A DNA stretch of 64,000 nt, taken from positions 572,075 to 636,074 of the forward strand of contig KE159591.1 in NCBI GenBank assembly GCA_000403255.2, in the 5' to 3' direction. This stretch comes from Lachnospiraceae bacterium 3-1. GTDB taxonomy: Bacteria; Bacillota; Clostridia; Lachnospirales; Lachnospiraceae. The translations under genes were made by a program, and so were the position numbers. Every line of letters starts with the position of its first letter. Positions within the stretch are counted from its first letter, which is position 1. The notes under the pieces were generated by a model, which saw only the letters and a program-made list of their open reading frames with translations, had not been told where the DNA came from and searched no databases. Positions 1 to 8,367 of the stretch are shown here, piece after piece.

Positions 1-464
1 CTATATACAACTTCATGAATGTTACTGCAGTTCATATGATGTAAAAGCGTACATGCCGTACTGTATGCTTTGTCTATATGACCGTCACCACCCCCAACTA
101 ATATAACTGCTCCTTTCTTAGATTTTGCAATAGGTTCTTCATTCCTGAAAAATCTAGCGCAAAAATATGTTTGAAGTCTGCTCCCAACATCTAATAATTT
201 TCCAGTCAACTCCGAAAAATAGAGCGGTGAAGCAATTAAAATGTTATCGCATTCCTGTATGTATTTATATATTTCCTGCATTTCATCATTTATTGAGCAG
301 CCATTATTTTTCCAGCAGTTCCGACAATCAAGGCAAGCCGAAATATTACATCTATATGCATCAACAATTTTATATTCATCTATCTTTTTTTCGGTAAATT
401 TCTTAATAAGACTGTTTGTATCACCATTTATTCTTGGAGAACCATTCAATATCAAAGTTTTCAT
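1..464 (-). CDS. flavodoxin-family NAD(P)H-dependent reductase, partial
   Basis: The reading frame runs off the left edge, so the C-terminus is missing. It starts at ATG 464-462 with MKTLILNGSPRINGDT, the phosphate-loop start of flavodoxin-like FMN reductases (NGSPR). It continues with a cysteine-rich stretch (CLDCRNCWKNNGC) and ILIASPLYFSELTG, the usual second FMN-binding segment. Such proteins are cytosolic quinone or azo-type reductases using FMN and NAD(P)H. The cysteine cluster resembles the iron-sulfur flavoprotein-like subgroup. It may be chromosomal flank or cargo of the element that follows. The family assignment is firm; the substrate is unknown. Confidence 0.8.
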   Translation of the reverse strand, partial: MKTLILNGSPRINGDTNSLIKKFTEKKIDEYKIVDAYRCNISACLDCRNCWKNNGCSINDEMQEIYKYIQECDNILIASPLYFSELTGKLLDVGSRLQTYFCARFFRNEEPIAKSKKGAVILVGGGDGHIDKAYSTACTLLHHMNCSNIHEVVY

Positions 465-569
465 AACAACCCCATTTCGGTTCTTGTAATAATCAGTTAC
501 AAATCTATTATATCATATTTTGGGGTGTTCATCATCAAAAGGTTATTATATTTAACAAAGACCAAAGGA

Positions 570-2171
570 CTATCTCGCCCCTCGGTCTTTTCCCTTAAGA
601 ATCCCTTGTTGTTGGTAATCTGCGGTTTTCTTTGGCGGATTCCTCAACCGCTCAAGCACACTTTCCTTACTTTTCTTTTGATTATCATCCCCATAAGTTT
701 TTTCCCATTTAGTCACTTGTTCCTTACATGCGATATAGGCGTTGTAGGATTTGCGATAAATCTGGTAAAATTCCTGCACATTTTGATAACCGTATCTTTT
801 GATGATACCCGACAAACCAACTTTCAAAAGGTCTATTTCCTCGTTTTTACGGTCAATCCTACTTTGCAGTTCCCCTTTTTTCGTCAGTTTCGCAAATCCT
901 TTCAGACTGTCACGTTCCAGTTCCAACTCATTGCGTTCCCTCTCTGCGTCAAAGATAATCCTGTTTTGGCGGTTCAGTTCCTTATAAATCTTCAGCAGTT
1001 TTGGATATGCGGCGGCTTCAGTGGACACGACAGGCTTTGGCGGTATCTGCGGTGTTTCCTGTTCTGTTACCTGTTTTTGTGACTGTAACTCCTGTTTTTG
1101 TGCTGACGGATTAGCAATCAATTTTTTAAGGAGATTATGCTCCTGCTTTGGCTTTTTATCCGTTTGTGGTATTTTTTCTAGCGTTCTTTCCTCGCTTGGT
1201 TCTGTAACCATCTGTACCACTTCTTTCTCAAAAAACTTTGCCGACAGTTTCCTCGCCTTATCCAATACTTTAGAAATCAGCAACGCCAGCGCCGTAACAG
1301 CAGTCATTATAATACTTCCCAGACGTTCCGGCTGACTGCCGAATATATCAACGGATTCTCTGATGCGGTCTGTGATATATTTTTTCTTTATCTGTTGTAT
1401 CTCCGTTTCAGAAACACCGCTGACAATTGCCCTGTCTACCTCACAATTCCAGCGCATACGCATTTCATTATCGGTCTGTATCTGTTCCGCTTTCGGGTTA
1501 TTTTTCCCTATCTTCTTGGTAGCAAGATACAATCTGCTGTTGTCGAACACATGGAGTTTTTCTTTGTCATCTTTTACAAGAAGGTTGATAAGGTCAGTAT
1601 AGAAATGCTTTACCTCGTCAACAAAATTCTCCTGCTTGAACAGCTTGTCCTTGGCAGTAAAGAGATTGCGCTCATATACTTCGCCTTTCTTCACGATTTT
1701 ACAGCCTTTGCGGACATTTCCGTTTTCGTCAAATATCTCTTTTTTGGTGCGGACGTGTTTTCCCTGTTCGTTATAGAACATATTGCGTGTGGCAGTTTTT
1801 TCTATGGGTTCGGGCAACAGTTCCCGTTCCGAAAAAATAAGATGGATATGGTAATTTGTCTTTCGTTTGTTATGGTGCAACGCCGATACGCACTCCACAC
1901 CATATTTTTCTTTGAAACGGTCTGTAAAAAGCTGTAACAGCTTGTCTGGCTCATAGAGGTTTGGGAATGATTCGGGCAGGGCAATGATAAATTCCCTTGC
2001 CTCAATGCACTTCCCCTCCGTATTGCTTTTTTCAAATTCCTGCTGATTGCATTTCGCAAGCTCCGTCCAGTAGTGACAGTCTGTCGTTTCATAGACCGCA
2101 TACAGGTTTTCCTGCTTTGCGTGGCTGGATATATAGGTAATCCTGCCCCTGACATTGGGCAACTTGCTCAT
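570..2171 (-). CDS. MobA/MobL-type relaxase
   Basis: This is a relaxase that would nick the element at oriT and stay covalently attached during conjugative mobilization. The N-terminus MSKLPNVRGRITYISS is characteristic of plasmid and ICE MobL proteins. The metal-binding segment TNYHIHLIFS gives the His-x-His of the HUH fold at about residues 108-110. A charged coiled-coil region covers roughly residues 400-470. The open frame extends upstream to ATG 2219, where a GGAGGGAGG lies just inside it, but homology begins at the second methionine, so I place the start at 2171. About 533 residues. Hairpin-rich DNA upstream is the likely oriT. It belongs with the excisionase, repressor and integrase to the right. 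Confidence 0.85.
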   Translation of the reverse strand: MSKLPNVRGRITYISSHAKQENLYAVYETTDCHYWTELAKCNQQEFEKSNTEGKCIEAREFIIALPESFPNLYEPDKLLQLFTDRFKEKYGVECVSALHHNKRKTNYHIHLIFSERELLPEPIEKTATRNMFYNEQGKHVRTKKEIFDENGNVRKGCKIVKKGEVYERNLFTAKDKLFKQENFVDEVKHFYTDLINLLVKDDKEKLHVFDNSRLYLATKKIGKNNPKAEQIQTDNEMRMRWNCEVDRAIVSGVSETEIQQIKKKYITDRIRESVDIFGSQPERLGSIIMTAVTALALLISKVLDKARKLSAKFFEKEVVQMVTEPSEERTLEKIPQTDKKPKQEHNLLKKLIANPSAQKQELQSQKQVTEQETPQIPPKPVVSTEAAAYPKLLKIYKELNRQNRIIFDAERERNELELERDSLKGFAKLTKKGELQSRIDRKNEEIDLLKVGLSGIIKRYGYQNVQEFYQIYRKSYNAYIACKEQVTKWEKTYGDDNQKKSKESVLERLRNPPKKTADYQQQGILKGKDRGAR

Positions 2172-2311
2172 GCGGATAAATGAATGTCTCTGTATTGTGC
2201 TTTGTCCTCCCTCCTGCAAATGGCAGTATTAGATTGGAGCAAGCGGAAGTATGGCGGGACAGATTGTGAGTGGGCGGCATAGTCGGTTAATTCCAATGCG
2301 TCAGCATTTGT

Positions 2312-2394
2312 AATTCACGTTTGCGTGAATTTGCTCCCCGCAGGGGCGAAATCCCCATTGCATAAACGAAGTTTGTGCAATGGGTGTATTTCGC
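2312..2394. other. candidate oriT hairpins upstream of relaxase
   Basis: Two strong inverted repeats lie 140-230 bp upstream of the relaxase start. The first is a perfect 8-bp stem (AATTCACG, loop TTTG, 2312-2331). The second is nested: GCGAAAT (2346-2352) pairs with ATTTCGC (2388-2394), and inside it CCCATTGCA (2354-2362) pairs with TGCAATGGG (2376-2384). Hairpins just upstream of a mob gene are typical of oriT. I do not recognise a nic consensus. Confidence 0.5.
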
Positions 2395-2468
2395 TCTCAA
2401 ACGCCGAGGGCTTTAAGAGAAAGGAACTCCCCTATAGGCACTCGAATTATACCTACAAAACTGCCGCC

Positions 2469-2635
2469 ATGATAGTGAAAAATGATGCACTTTGCCATTT
2501 GTGATGGCAAAAAACGCTATCACTTCGCCTAAAATGATGCCGCTATGATAGCAAAAAGTGATGGCACTTATGACGGTAAAAACTGCCATCATGCCATCAA
2601 AAAGTGCTGCCGCACATGATAGTAAAAAGTACTAC
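2469..2635. repeat. iteron-like degenerate direct repeats
   Basis: An approximately 20-bp motif with core ATGATAGYRAAAA recurs at 2469, 2545 and 2616, each followed by a variant of GTGATG or GTACTA. Shorter ATGATG/GCCATCA copies lie between, in both orientations. The segment holds no open frame. Clustered degenerate repeats near a relaxase suggest binding sites for a relaxosome or replication protein. This is inference from pattern only. Confidence 0.45.
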
Positions 2636-2833
2636 CTGAAATTTCTTTCAACTGAAAATGGAGAAAATCAGTTGAACTTTTACAGTCACTTTATGCTACA
2701 TTGAAAGCGTCGCCAAAACATCAGTTGACTTTTTCAACCGAAAATACAGAAATCAATCGATTTTTTAAGTCAGCTTTTGCCATATGGACTTATTTTTTCA
2801 ACCCACTTTCTGCCCATTCCCGCAAATTTGCGC

Positions 2834-2862
2834 TTGTACCAGAAGAAAGCACATGATATAAT
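2834..2862 (+). promoter_or_regulatory. strong promoter for a short RNA
   Basis: TTGTAC (2834-2839), a 17-bp spacer and TATAAT (2857-2862) preceded by TG form a near-consensus extended -10 promoter. No protein-coding frame with a ribosome site follows. Instead a terminator hairpin lies about 50 bp downstream of the expected start near 2869. Confidence 0.7.
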
Positions 2863-2868
2863 CTATTT

Positions 2869-2935
2869 GCGTGTAGGTATATCATGGCTTCAGTCTGATA
2901 CATACCTGAGGCGGTTTCGTAAGAAGCCGCCTTTT
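2869..2935 (+). ncRNA. putative small structured RNA, about 67 nt
   Basis: The transcript runs from the promoter at 2834-2862 to an intrinsic terminator: GGCGGTTTC (2910-2918), GTAA loop, GAAGCCGCC (2923-2931), then TTTT. A second stem pairs AGGTAT (2875-2880) with ATACCT (2902-2907). The RNA is convergent with the excisionase gene, whose stop codon lies in the terminator tail. It could regulate excision or copy control of the element. The family is not recognised. Confidence 0.55.
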
Positions 2936-3164
2936 ATACTGCTGATTTTCGTGTTACCGCTTTTACATCGCCCTTATCCCGCAGGTTCTTTCCCTCGTTC
3001 ACTTCCATGAACTTTTCCAAAATATCGCTTTTGATAAGTACCTTTCGCCCGATTTTTAAGACCGGCAGCTTTCCCCATTCCACAAGGTTTCTCATGGTGT
3101 TCCTGCCGATTCCCGTATACTCGGACGCTTCCTTGATTGTCATTGCAATCTTCGTTTCTGTCAT
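2934..3164 (-). CDS. excisionase-like small HTH protein
   Basis: A protein of about 76 residues with a MerR/excisionase-type winged helix: TIKEASEYTGIGRNTMRNLV, then a KIGRKVLI strand. Proteins like this bind the element ends and steer the tyrosine integrase towards excision. ATG 3164 follows GGAGG with 7-nt spacing; the TTG one codon upstream is less likely. A near-consensus promoter (TTGACA, 17 bp, TATAGT; 3241-3213 on this strand) drives it, divergent from the repressor. The partner integrase is at 4054-5352. Confidence 0.8.
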   Translation of the reverse strand: MTETKIAMTIKEASEYTGIGRNTMRNLVEWGKLPVLKIGRKVLIKSDILEKFMEVNEGKNLRDKGDVKAVTRKSAV

Positions 3165-3181
3165 CAACTTACCTCCTTTTG

Positions 3182-3308
3182 AATTGCATTACGCAATTTT
3201 GCGTGTACTGATACTATACTTCTTTTATATTCCCTTGTCAAGCATTATGATAATATAAAAATTATTTTTAAGTTGCATATTGCATTATTGTTTTTTGTGT
3301 GCTATAGT
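3182..3308. promoter_or_regulatory. divergent control region of xis and repressor
   Basis: The minus-strand excisionase promoter is TTGACA (3241-3236), 17 bp, TATAGT (3218-3213). The plus-strand repressor promoter is TTGCAT (3280-3285), 17 bp, TATAGT (3303-3308). ATTGCATTACGCAATTTTGC around 3183-3202 and TTGCATATTGCATT around 3274-3286 share TTGCATWA-like half sites next to both promoters. They are good candidates for operators of the repressor encoded at 3340. Confidence 0.6.
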
Positions 3309-3339
3309 ATAAACATACCGACAAAGGAGGCGTATCAAT

Positions 3340-3969
3340 ATGAAAGATAAAGAATTACGCAAGCTGATCGGTAGCAGGGCAAAACAGCGTAGAGTCGAGT
3401 TAGGATTGAACCAGCCTTATGTCGCAGAGAAGATGGGGGTAGCCACTTCCACAATCGTGCGCTATGAGGCGGGAACAATCGACAATACAAAGAAGCTGGT
3501 CTTGGAAGGTCTGTCGGAAGCCCTCCATGTGTCTGTGGAGTGGCTGAAAGGGGAAACGGAGGAATACGAAACAGACATTACGGATAAAAGGGAATTATTC
3601 ATTCGTGATGTGATGTCCTCCATTCTCGCAAAGCTACCGTTTAATATGGAACAGGCGGAGTCAGACTTTACAAAGGATTTACTGCTGCTGATGTTAAGGG
3701 AGTATGAATTGTTCGTGGATTCTTTCCAGTTTGCCTGTAAGAATTTTAAGGACAATGCGGAAAATGCCACACTTGCCCAGACAATGGGGTTTGAATCAAA
3801 TAAGGAATATAACGAGATCATGTTCCTTCGGGAAATCACCCACACTGTAAACATGTTTAATGATATGGGCGATATTGTGAGGCTCTATTCCAAAAATCCC
3901 GAAACAGCCACTACAAGGCTTGCAAATCTTCTTTCTATGGTATCAGAGGAAGAATCCGAATCGGTATAG
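3340..3969 (+). CDS. XRE-family repressor of the mobile element
   Basis: A 209-residue protein with an N-terminal Cro/CI-type helix-turn-helix (RAKQRRVELGLNQPYVAEKM ... TSTIVRYEAGT). Its C-terminal helical half has no recognised domain. It starts after AAAGGAGG. Its position, divergent from the excisionase and upstream of the integrase, is that of a lysogeny-style master regulator that keeps excision off. Repeated TTGCAT-type half sites in the divergent promoter region are its likely operators, so it probably represses itself and xis. Confidence 0.8.
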   Translation: MKDKELRKLIGSRAKQRRVELGLNQPYVAEKMGVATSTIVRYEAGTIDNTKKLVLEGLSEALHVSVEWLKGETEEYETDITDKRELFIRDVMSSILAKLPFNMEQAESDFTKDLLLLMLREYELFVDSFQFACKNFKDNAENATLAQTMGFESNKEYNEIMFLREITHTVNMFNDMGDIVRLYSKNPETATTRLANLLSMVSEEESESV

Positions 3970-4053
3970 TAAAGCAATCGGAGTCATGATATACTTACAC
4001 GCAGAAAGCATTTCATCAGTTCCGATTGCCCGTTATCGAAAGGAGAACGGATT

Positions 4054-5352
4054 ATGGCAAAAGGTTCTGTAAGGAAAAAAGGAAAGAAATGGTACTACCG
4101 CTTCTATGTGGAGGACGCAAGCGGCAACTTGGTACAGAAAGAGTTTACGGGTACGGAAAGCAAGAGCGAGACGGAAAAGCTGTTACGGCAGGCAATGGAG
4201 GATTACGAAGAAAAGAAATTCATTGCAAAAGCTGACAACATCACGCTTGGGGAACTGCTCGATATTTGGGCGGAGGAAGAATTAAAGGTCGGCACTCTTA
4301 GCAACGGTACGGTGGAAAATTATCTCGGTGCGATACGTTGCATTAAGAAACATCCTGTTGCTGACCGCAGATTAAAAACCGTAACAGCGGAGCATTTGCA
4401 GACATTCCTTGACCTGCTTACTTTCGGAGGAACATATCCCGACGGGAAAGTGAAAAAAGGATTGAGCAAAGACTATATCCATTCATTCTCAGCAGTTTTA
4501 CAGCAGTCGTTCCGTTTTGCGGTATTCCCAAAGCAACTGATTACGTTCAATCCAATGCAGTACATCAAGCTGAAACGAAAGGCAGAGGAAGTGGATTTGT
4601 TTTCAGAGGAAGATATGGGACAATCGGGCACACAGCCGATTTCCCATGATGACTATGAAAAACTTATCGCTTATCTTGAAAAGAAAAATATCTCTGCGGT
4701 TCTGCCGATACAGATAGCCTACTATGCAGGTCTTAGGATCGGCGAGGTATGTGGGCTGACCTGGCAGGACATCAACCTTGAGGAACAGTATTTAACGGTA
4801 AAGCGGAGTGTCCGCTATGACGGCGCAAAGCACAAAACGATTATCGGACCGACTAAACGTAAGAAAGTGCGGACGGTTGATTTTGGGTACACGCTTACCG
4901 CCATACTGAAAAAGGCAAGGAAAGAGCAGCTTAGAAATCAGATGCAGTACGGGGAACTGTACCACCGCAATTACTACAAGGAAGTGCAGGACAAAAACAG
5001 GGTTTACTATGAGTATTACAGCATGAAGAACACGCAGGACATTCCGGCAGGTTACAACGTAATATCCTTTGTCTGCATAAGACCAGACGGATGCCTTGAA
5101 ACGCCAAGCACACTTAGTATCGTATGCAGGACGCTTGCAAAGAAGTTAGACGGATTTGAGGGATTCCATTTCCACCAGTTACGCCACACTTACACAAGCA
5201 ATCTTCTGTCAAACGGTGCAGCCCCAAAAGACGTGCAGGAACTCTTAGGACACTCTGACGTGAGTACCACGATGAATGTATATGCCCACGCCACAAGGGA
5301 AGCAAAACGGACTTCCGCAAGGCTTTTGGATAAGGTGGCAGGCAACGATTAG
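4054..5352 (+). CDS. tyrosine site-specific integrase
   Basis: A full-length 432-residue phage/ICE-type tyrosine recombinase. Residues 1-55 form an AP2-like arm-binding domain (KGKKWYYRFYVEDASGN). A SAM-like core-binding domain follows at about 65-175. The catalytic domain has Arg228 in AGLRIGEVCGLTW, His374/Arg377 in HQLRH, His400 in LLGH and Tyr410 in MNVYAH. All active-site residues are intact, so it is probably functional. It is preceded by AAAGGAGAACGG. Inverted arm-like repeats lie just beyond the stop codon, marking an element end. Confidence 0.92.
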   Translation: MAKGSVRKKGKKWYYRFYVEDASGNLVQKEFTGTESKSETEKLLRQAMEDYEEKKFIAKADNITLGELLDIWAEEELKVGTLSNGTVENYLGAIRCIKKHPVADRRLKTVTAEHLQTFLDLLTFGGTYPDGKVKKGLSKDYIHSFSAVLQQSFRFAVFPKQLITFNPMQYIKLKRKAEEVDLFSEEDMGQSGTQPISHDDYEKLIAYLEKKNISAVLPIQIAYYAGLRIGEVCGLTWQDINLEEQYLTVKRSVRYDGAKHKTIIGPTKRKKVRTVDFGYTLTAILKKARKEQLRNQMQYGELYHRNYYKEVQDKNRVYYEYYSMKNTQDIPAGYNVISFVCIRPDGCLETPSTLSIVCRTLAKKLDGFEGFHFHQLRHTYTSNLLSNGAAPKDVQELLGHSDVSTTMNVYAHATREAKRTSARLLDKVAGND

Positions 5353-5367
5353 ATACATTCAAAAAAC

Positions 5368-5461
5368 TTTCCCTTGTAAACTGCCCATAAGGGCAAAAAC
5401 AAGGGAAAATACATAGCAATTCACTGTATGAGGCTCTAAAAGCCTTGAAAAATAGGGAAAG
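5368..5461. other. element end with arm-type inverted repeats
   Basis: TTTCCCTTGT (5368-5377) and ACAAGGGAAA (5399-5408) form a perfect 10-bp inverted repeat around an inner GCCC-ATAA-GGGC hairpin (5383-5394). Another GGGAAAG copy sits at about 5454-5460. No T-tract follows, so this is not a convincing terminator. Position next to the integrase suggests arm binding sites. I could not identify the core site or the opposite end. Confidence 0.45.
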
Positions 5462-5541
5462 TTCTATAAATTCATCTGCAAGTTCCGATTTTGATTGGCG
5501 TATGCTGTTAAAAACTCTGTCATACGTTCTGAATACTCTGT

Positions 5542-6111
5542 TTATGTCGAAAATACAGTGCCGAGAGCCATAATAGCCGCATTGGTGAAAGCATGCAAAA
5601 TGATACTGCTCCACAGGTTTTTATTGGATTTATAGTAGATAAAGCCATAAGCGCAGCCAGTAAGAACATGTTCCGTCATAACCATTTTGAGTGAATTCAT
5701 AATGTTCCCTGCCGTATCGTCCCATAGATAATATGCAAACGGAAAATGGTACAACCCAAACAGAATGCCAGTAAGCAGTATAGCCAGATATGGCTTTTTT
5801 AGTGAATCCATCATAGTTCTTTGCAGAATGCCCCTGAAGAAAAATTCTTCCGTAAATGCTGCTGTAAGTATCATCAGGCAAAAAAATACTGGAAGTTTTA
5901 CTAATATGTGGAGAATATTCGTTATATTAAAACAAAATCCCCCTAAACCAAAGACAAGGATAATAACACCTTGGTATGCAGCACAAATCAATAGTATCCT
6001 TAATACGGTTTTTCTGTCAAAATATCTTAAGCCTGATTCTTTCAAGGTTTGTATTATTTTCTCTTTTCTGAAAACAGCGATAATCAGGAGGGGAAAGAGA
6101 ACCAGAAACAA
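5542..6111 (-). pseudogene. CPBP-family intramembrane protease, N-terminally truncated
   Basis: The hydrophobic protein carries the CPBP/Abi signature: EEFFFRG, then FGLYHFPFA, then a third histidine in HAFTNA. These are the glutamate-arginine and histidine motifs of CAAX-like membrane proteases. In bacteriocin loci such proteins give immunity or process peptides. The frame stays open to a stop at about 6178 but has no ATG or ribosome site; the first usable codon is TTG 6111 inside a transmembrane helix. The usual N-terminal helices are missing. A truncated remnant is therefore more likely than an intact gene. Confidence 0.7.
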
Positions 6112-6152
6112 CCAGTTTGATAATTCACTTATAAATCCCGCATTTGCGGCGC

Positions 6153-6178
6153 GGGAAACGCTTTCATCAGCGTTTCCC
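6153..6178. repeat. perfect 10-bp inverted repeat
   Basis: GGGAAACGCT (6153-6162) and AGCGTTTCCC (6169-6178) flank a 6-nt loop, at the point where the CPBP frame loses homology and just downstream of the next minus-strand gene. It could act as a terminator, but lacks a T-tract. It may instead mark a junction. Confidence 0.5.
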
Positions 6179-6191
6179 TAAATGGAACATA

Positions 6192-6920
6192 TTACTTGGT
6201 GTCAGCTTCCTCATTGAGGGGCTTATAGTTGCTGTCCATGTAGTTCTTTTTCCCGAAAGGAACGTAATTTTCATCCAATAAAATCAAATTTCCGTTTCCC
6301 AAATCAGGGAACTGACGCGCAACCTCCTTGAGCGCTTCCCATTCATCTTTTGTATTTTCTTTGTTGTCTTCCTCCACCTGTCTTAGAGCTTCTTGAATAG
6401 ACTGCTGATCTGCCGTTCCCCAATAGAGAGGATGGGGCTGGAAGGAAGAATGGTAATTGCCGCCCTCATAGCAGAAAAAACAGGAGCAGGGGATTTTTTC
6501 AAATAGAATTTTTTGCGCCCCGTCAAGCTCCTTTACCTCCAGGCAGTAGCACCCATTTACGGTTGCCGCGCCATCCCGTGCGGTCATGTTTGCGATTGCC
6601 ATGATGGTGAGGGGTTCCGTTTTCACGATCATGCCGGGAACCAAAAGCCCTTCCTCGTACATTTCCCGTAAATATTCGTCAGAAAATTTTCCGACAGCCC
6701 GCCATAGGAAAAACAATGCAAGAAGGAAACAGATAACAGCAGGAATCCAGCTTTTAAACAAAGAAATTCCTGCCATGCACAGGAAGCATACGCAGATTAT
6801 TGCGGAATTTCTCCGCTTTTTGACGACGGCTTTTATTATTTCATCTTTCTGCCGTATCCGGCTCACATCTGCATGGATGCCGGATTTTACACTTGCCTCA
6901 AATTGTGAATAATCGACCAT
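6192..6920 (-). CDS. membrane-anchored hypothetical protein
   Basis: A 242-residue protein with two close transmembrane segments at about residues 38-72 (IICVCFLCMAGISLF ... ICFLLALFFLWRAV), followed by a cytoplasmic domain of about 160 residues with several cysteines (NGCYCLEV, CSCFFCYE). The layout resembles DUF3239-type proteins of Clostridia, but this is from memory and uncertain. It lies 34 bp downstream of the XRE gene with a membrane tail, in the same direction, so the two may be co-transcribed. Function unknown. Confidence 0.65.
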   Translation of the reverse strand: MVDYSQFEASVKSGIHADVSRIRQKDEIIKAVVKKRRNSAIICVCFLCMAGISLFKSWIPAVICFLLALFFLWRAVGKFSDEYLREMYEEGLLVPGMIVKTEPLTIMAIANMTARDGAATVNGCYCLEVKELDGAQKILFEKIPCSCFFCYEGGNYHSSFQPHPLYWGTADQQSIQEALRQVEEDNKENTKDEWEALKEVARQFPDLGNGNLILLDENYVPFGKKNYMDSNYKPLNEEADTK

Positions 6921-6953
6921 TTTTTCCTCCGTTTCTTACGTTTCTGTAGATTG

Positions 6954-7394
6954 CTAATATTTTTTATAGATATATTCAGTAAAAATCCGATAAAAACAAT
7001 ATACAATCCAGACCACCCAGGTTATTTCCCACTTGTGTGATATTACAGAAATCATCAAATAAAGAACAGCAACAGTAATAGCAATCATCCAATTCGTTAT
7101 TTTTTTCTTCTTGGTTATTTCATTTGCTGATACTTTTACAACATCTGACAACAGACTTTCATATTCGTTATCAACGTTGTTTTCTGTTCTTTCACCCTTG
7201 AATAATTCTGCTATGGAAATCCCCAGGGATGCAGCTAATGGTTCAATAAGAGATACATCTGGAAATCCGATACCCCGTTCCCATTTTGAAATAGCTGCAC
7301 TTGATACTCCCAATCCATTCGCTAAATCCTGCTGCGTGCGATTTTGTTCTTTTCTGATAGCAGCAATTAGGCTGCCTGTTTTTTGAGCGTTCAA
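6954..7394 (-). CDS. XRE regulator with C-terminal membrane tail
   Basis: A 146-residue protein. Residues 8-66 are a Cro/CI helix-turn-helix (IAAIRKEQNRTQQDLANGLG ... SSAAISKWERG). Residues about 98-140 form a hydrophobic tail, WMIAITVAVLYLMISVISHK, ending in WVVWIVYCFYRIF. Membrane-tethered XRE proteins of this type are common in Clostridia. The same tail, as a stand-alone peptide, is encoded at 18644-18787. Its promoter carries two direct GTTTCTTG repeats, likely autoregulatory operators. It starts after AAAGGAGGTG. Confidence 0.85.
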   Translation of the reverse strand: MNAQKTGSLIAAIRKEQNRTQQDLANGLGVSSAAISKWERGIGFPDVSLIEPLAASLGISIAELFKGERTENNVDNEYESLLSDVVKVSANEITKKKKITNWMIAITVAVLYLMISVISHKWEITWVVWIVYCFYRIFTEYIYKKY

Positions 7395-7418
7395 TATTTA
7401 CACCTCCTTTCCGATTTC

Positions 7419-7451
7419 ATAATATCACAAGAAACACCATATTCAAGAAAC
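7419..7451 (-). promoter_or_regulatory. promoter with direct-repeat operator
   Basis: On the minus strand, TTGAAT (7446-7441), a 16-bp spacer and TATTAT (7424-7419) precede the XRE gene. GTTTCTTG occurs twice in the same orientation with a 16-bp period (7451-7444 and 7435-7428), overlapping the -35 and spacer. Probably the autoregulatory site. The rest of 7452-7715 shows no gene. Confidence 0.55.
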
Positions 7452-7715
7452 GCTCCGTTGAAATGTGAAACGCTGCATTGGATTTATGCAAAAATAACTT
7501 CCCCTTCTACAATCCCCCTTGCACAAGCACGTATGTTATTTATTCTTCCTGTCCGTTCTGTATTCAAACAAAACAAACTTGAAAGAAACTAAACGCGACA
7601 GCAATAAATTTTCTGTTTTTTGAATCATAATTATCTTAAATACTAAATATTTTTGCCCATTATTATCTATTGGCCAAACAATTTTATTTTACCCAGTACA
7701 ACTTCCCATTTGTCG

Positions 7716-7970
7716 CTATGAGATTTCCTTTTCATTATTTCTTGGTGGGCGAACATGACATAACATTTCTTTTTCACAAGCACCAAATTGTAGGAAATTA
7801 AATTTTGCCTCTTTTAGAGTTATTCCATGATTAGAGTCACTTGGTTCGCTATCAGAAGTAATGAACGGGTCATTCTCCCAAAAGCAGACGGGGCAAATAT
7901 ACCCACAATCTTCGTTCGCTGGAACATTATAGGTAAAATATCCGCAACAAGGACATTGATATTTTTTCAT
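7716..7970 (-). CDS. CPCC-family cysteine-rich small protein
   Basis: An 84-residue protein that begins MKKYQCPCCGYFTY and has a second cysteine pair in CGYICPVCFWEND. These are the zinc-knuckle motifs of the 'cysteine-rich CPCC' family, small proteins of unknown function often found in toxin-immunity neighbourhoods. The start at 7970 follows GGAGG at 13 nt; the TTG at 7982 would sit only 1 nt after that site. It stands alone between intergenic stretches. Family assignment is good; role unknown. Confidence 0.8.
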   Translation of the reverse strand: MKKYQCPCCGYFTYNVPANEDCGYICPVCFWENDPFITSDSEPSDSNHGITLKEAKFNFLQFGACEKEMLCHVRPPRNNEKEIS

Positions 7971-8037
7971 TCTATATTTCAATCCTCCAAAATATTTCGA
8001 TTCGTCTAATACTGAATTTCCCTACAAATTGGAATAG

Positions 8038-8343
8038 TTACTTTTGCTTTAACATCAAGAAGTAGGCTAATGCACAATATGTATCTTCGCTTTCTATCTG
8101 AACATGATAGCCGTATTCTGATAAATGCCGATTGAGAATATCCATCTTTTCTTGCAGATTATCCATATCGTCAATGTCTACATAATCTTCTAATCTTTCT
8201 TCGTTTTTTAAGAAATCCTCAAATTCTTTCTGGGTTTAAACAAATAACATTGCTTGTAGTACCTTTGACTGCGTTTTATAAAGCTCAAGATAATTTTCCC
8301 CTAAAAAAAGGGTATGAATATTTTCTCGTTCACTTACACTCAT
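8038..8343 (-). pseudogene. small hypothetical gene broken by an in-frame TAA
   Basis: AGGAAAGCC-ATG starts MSVSERENIHTLFLGENYLE. After 35 codons a TAA (8236-8238) interrupts the frame, which then continues without a shift through KEFEDFLKNEERLEDYVDID to a TAA at 8038. Together it would be a 101-residue acidic, helical protein. The intact frame on both sides suggests a recent nonsense mutation. I do not recognise the family. Confidence 0.6.
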
Positions 8344-8367
8344 GGCTTTCCTCCATATTCCGATTTA

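Noticed and set aside
525..1937. Long plus-strand frames at 525-1082 and 1395-1937
   Set aside because: They are antisense shadows of the MobA/MobL relaxase and have no ribosome sites or recognisable domains.
5114..5614. 166-codon minus-strand frame
   Set aside because: It overlaps the end of the tyrosine integrase and the attachment region, with no domain or start signal.
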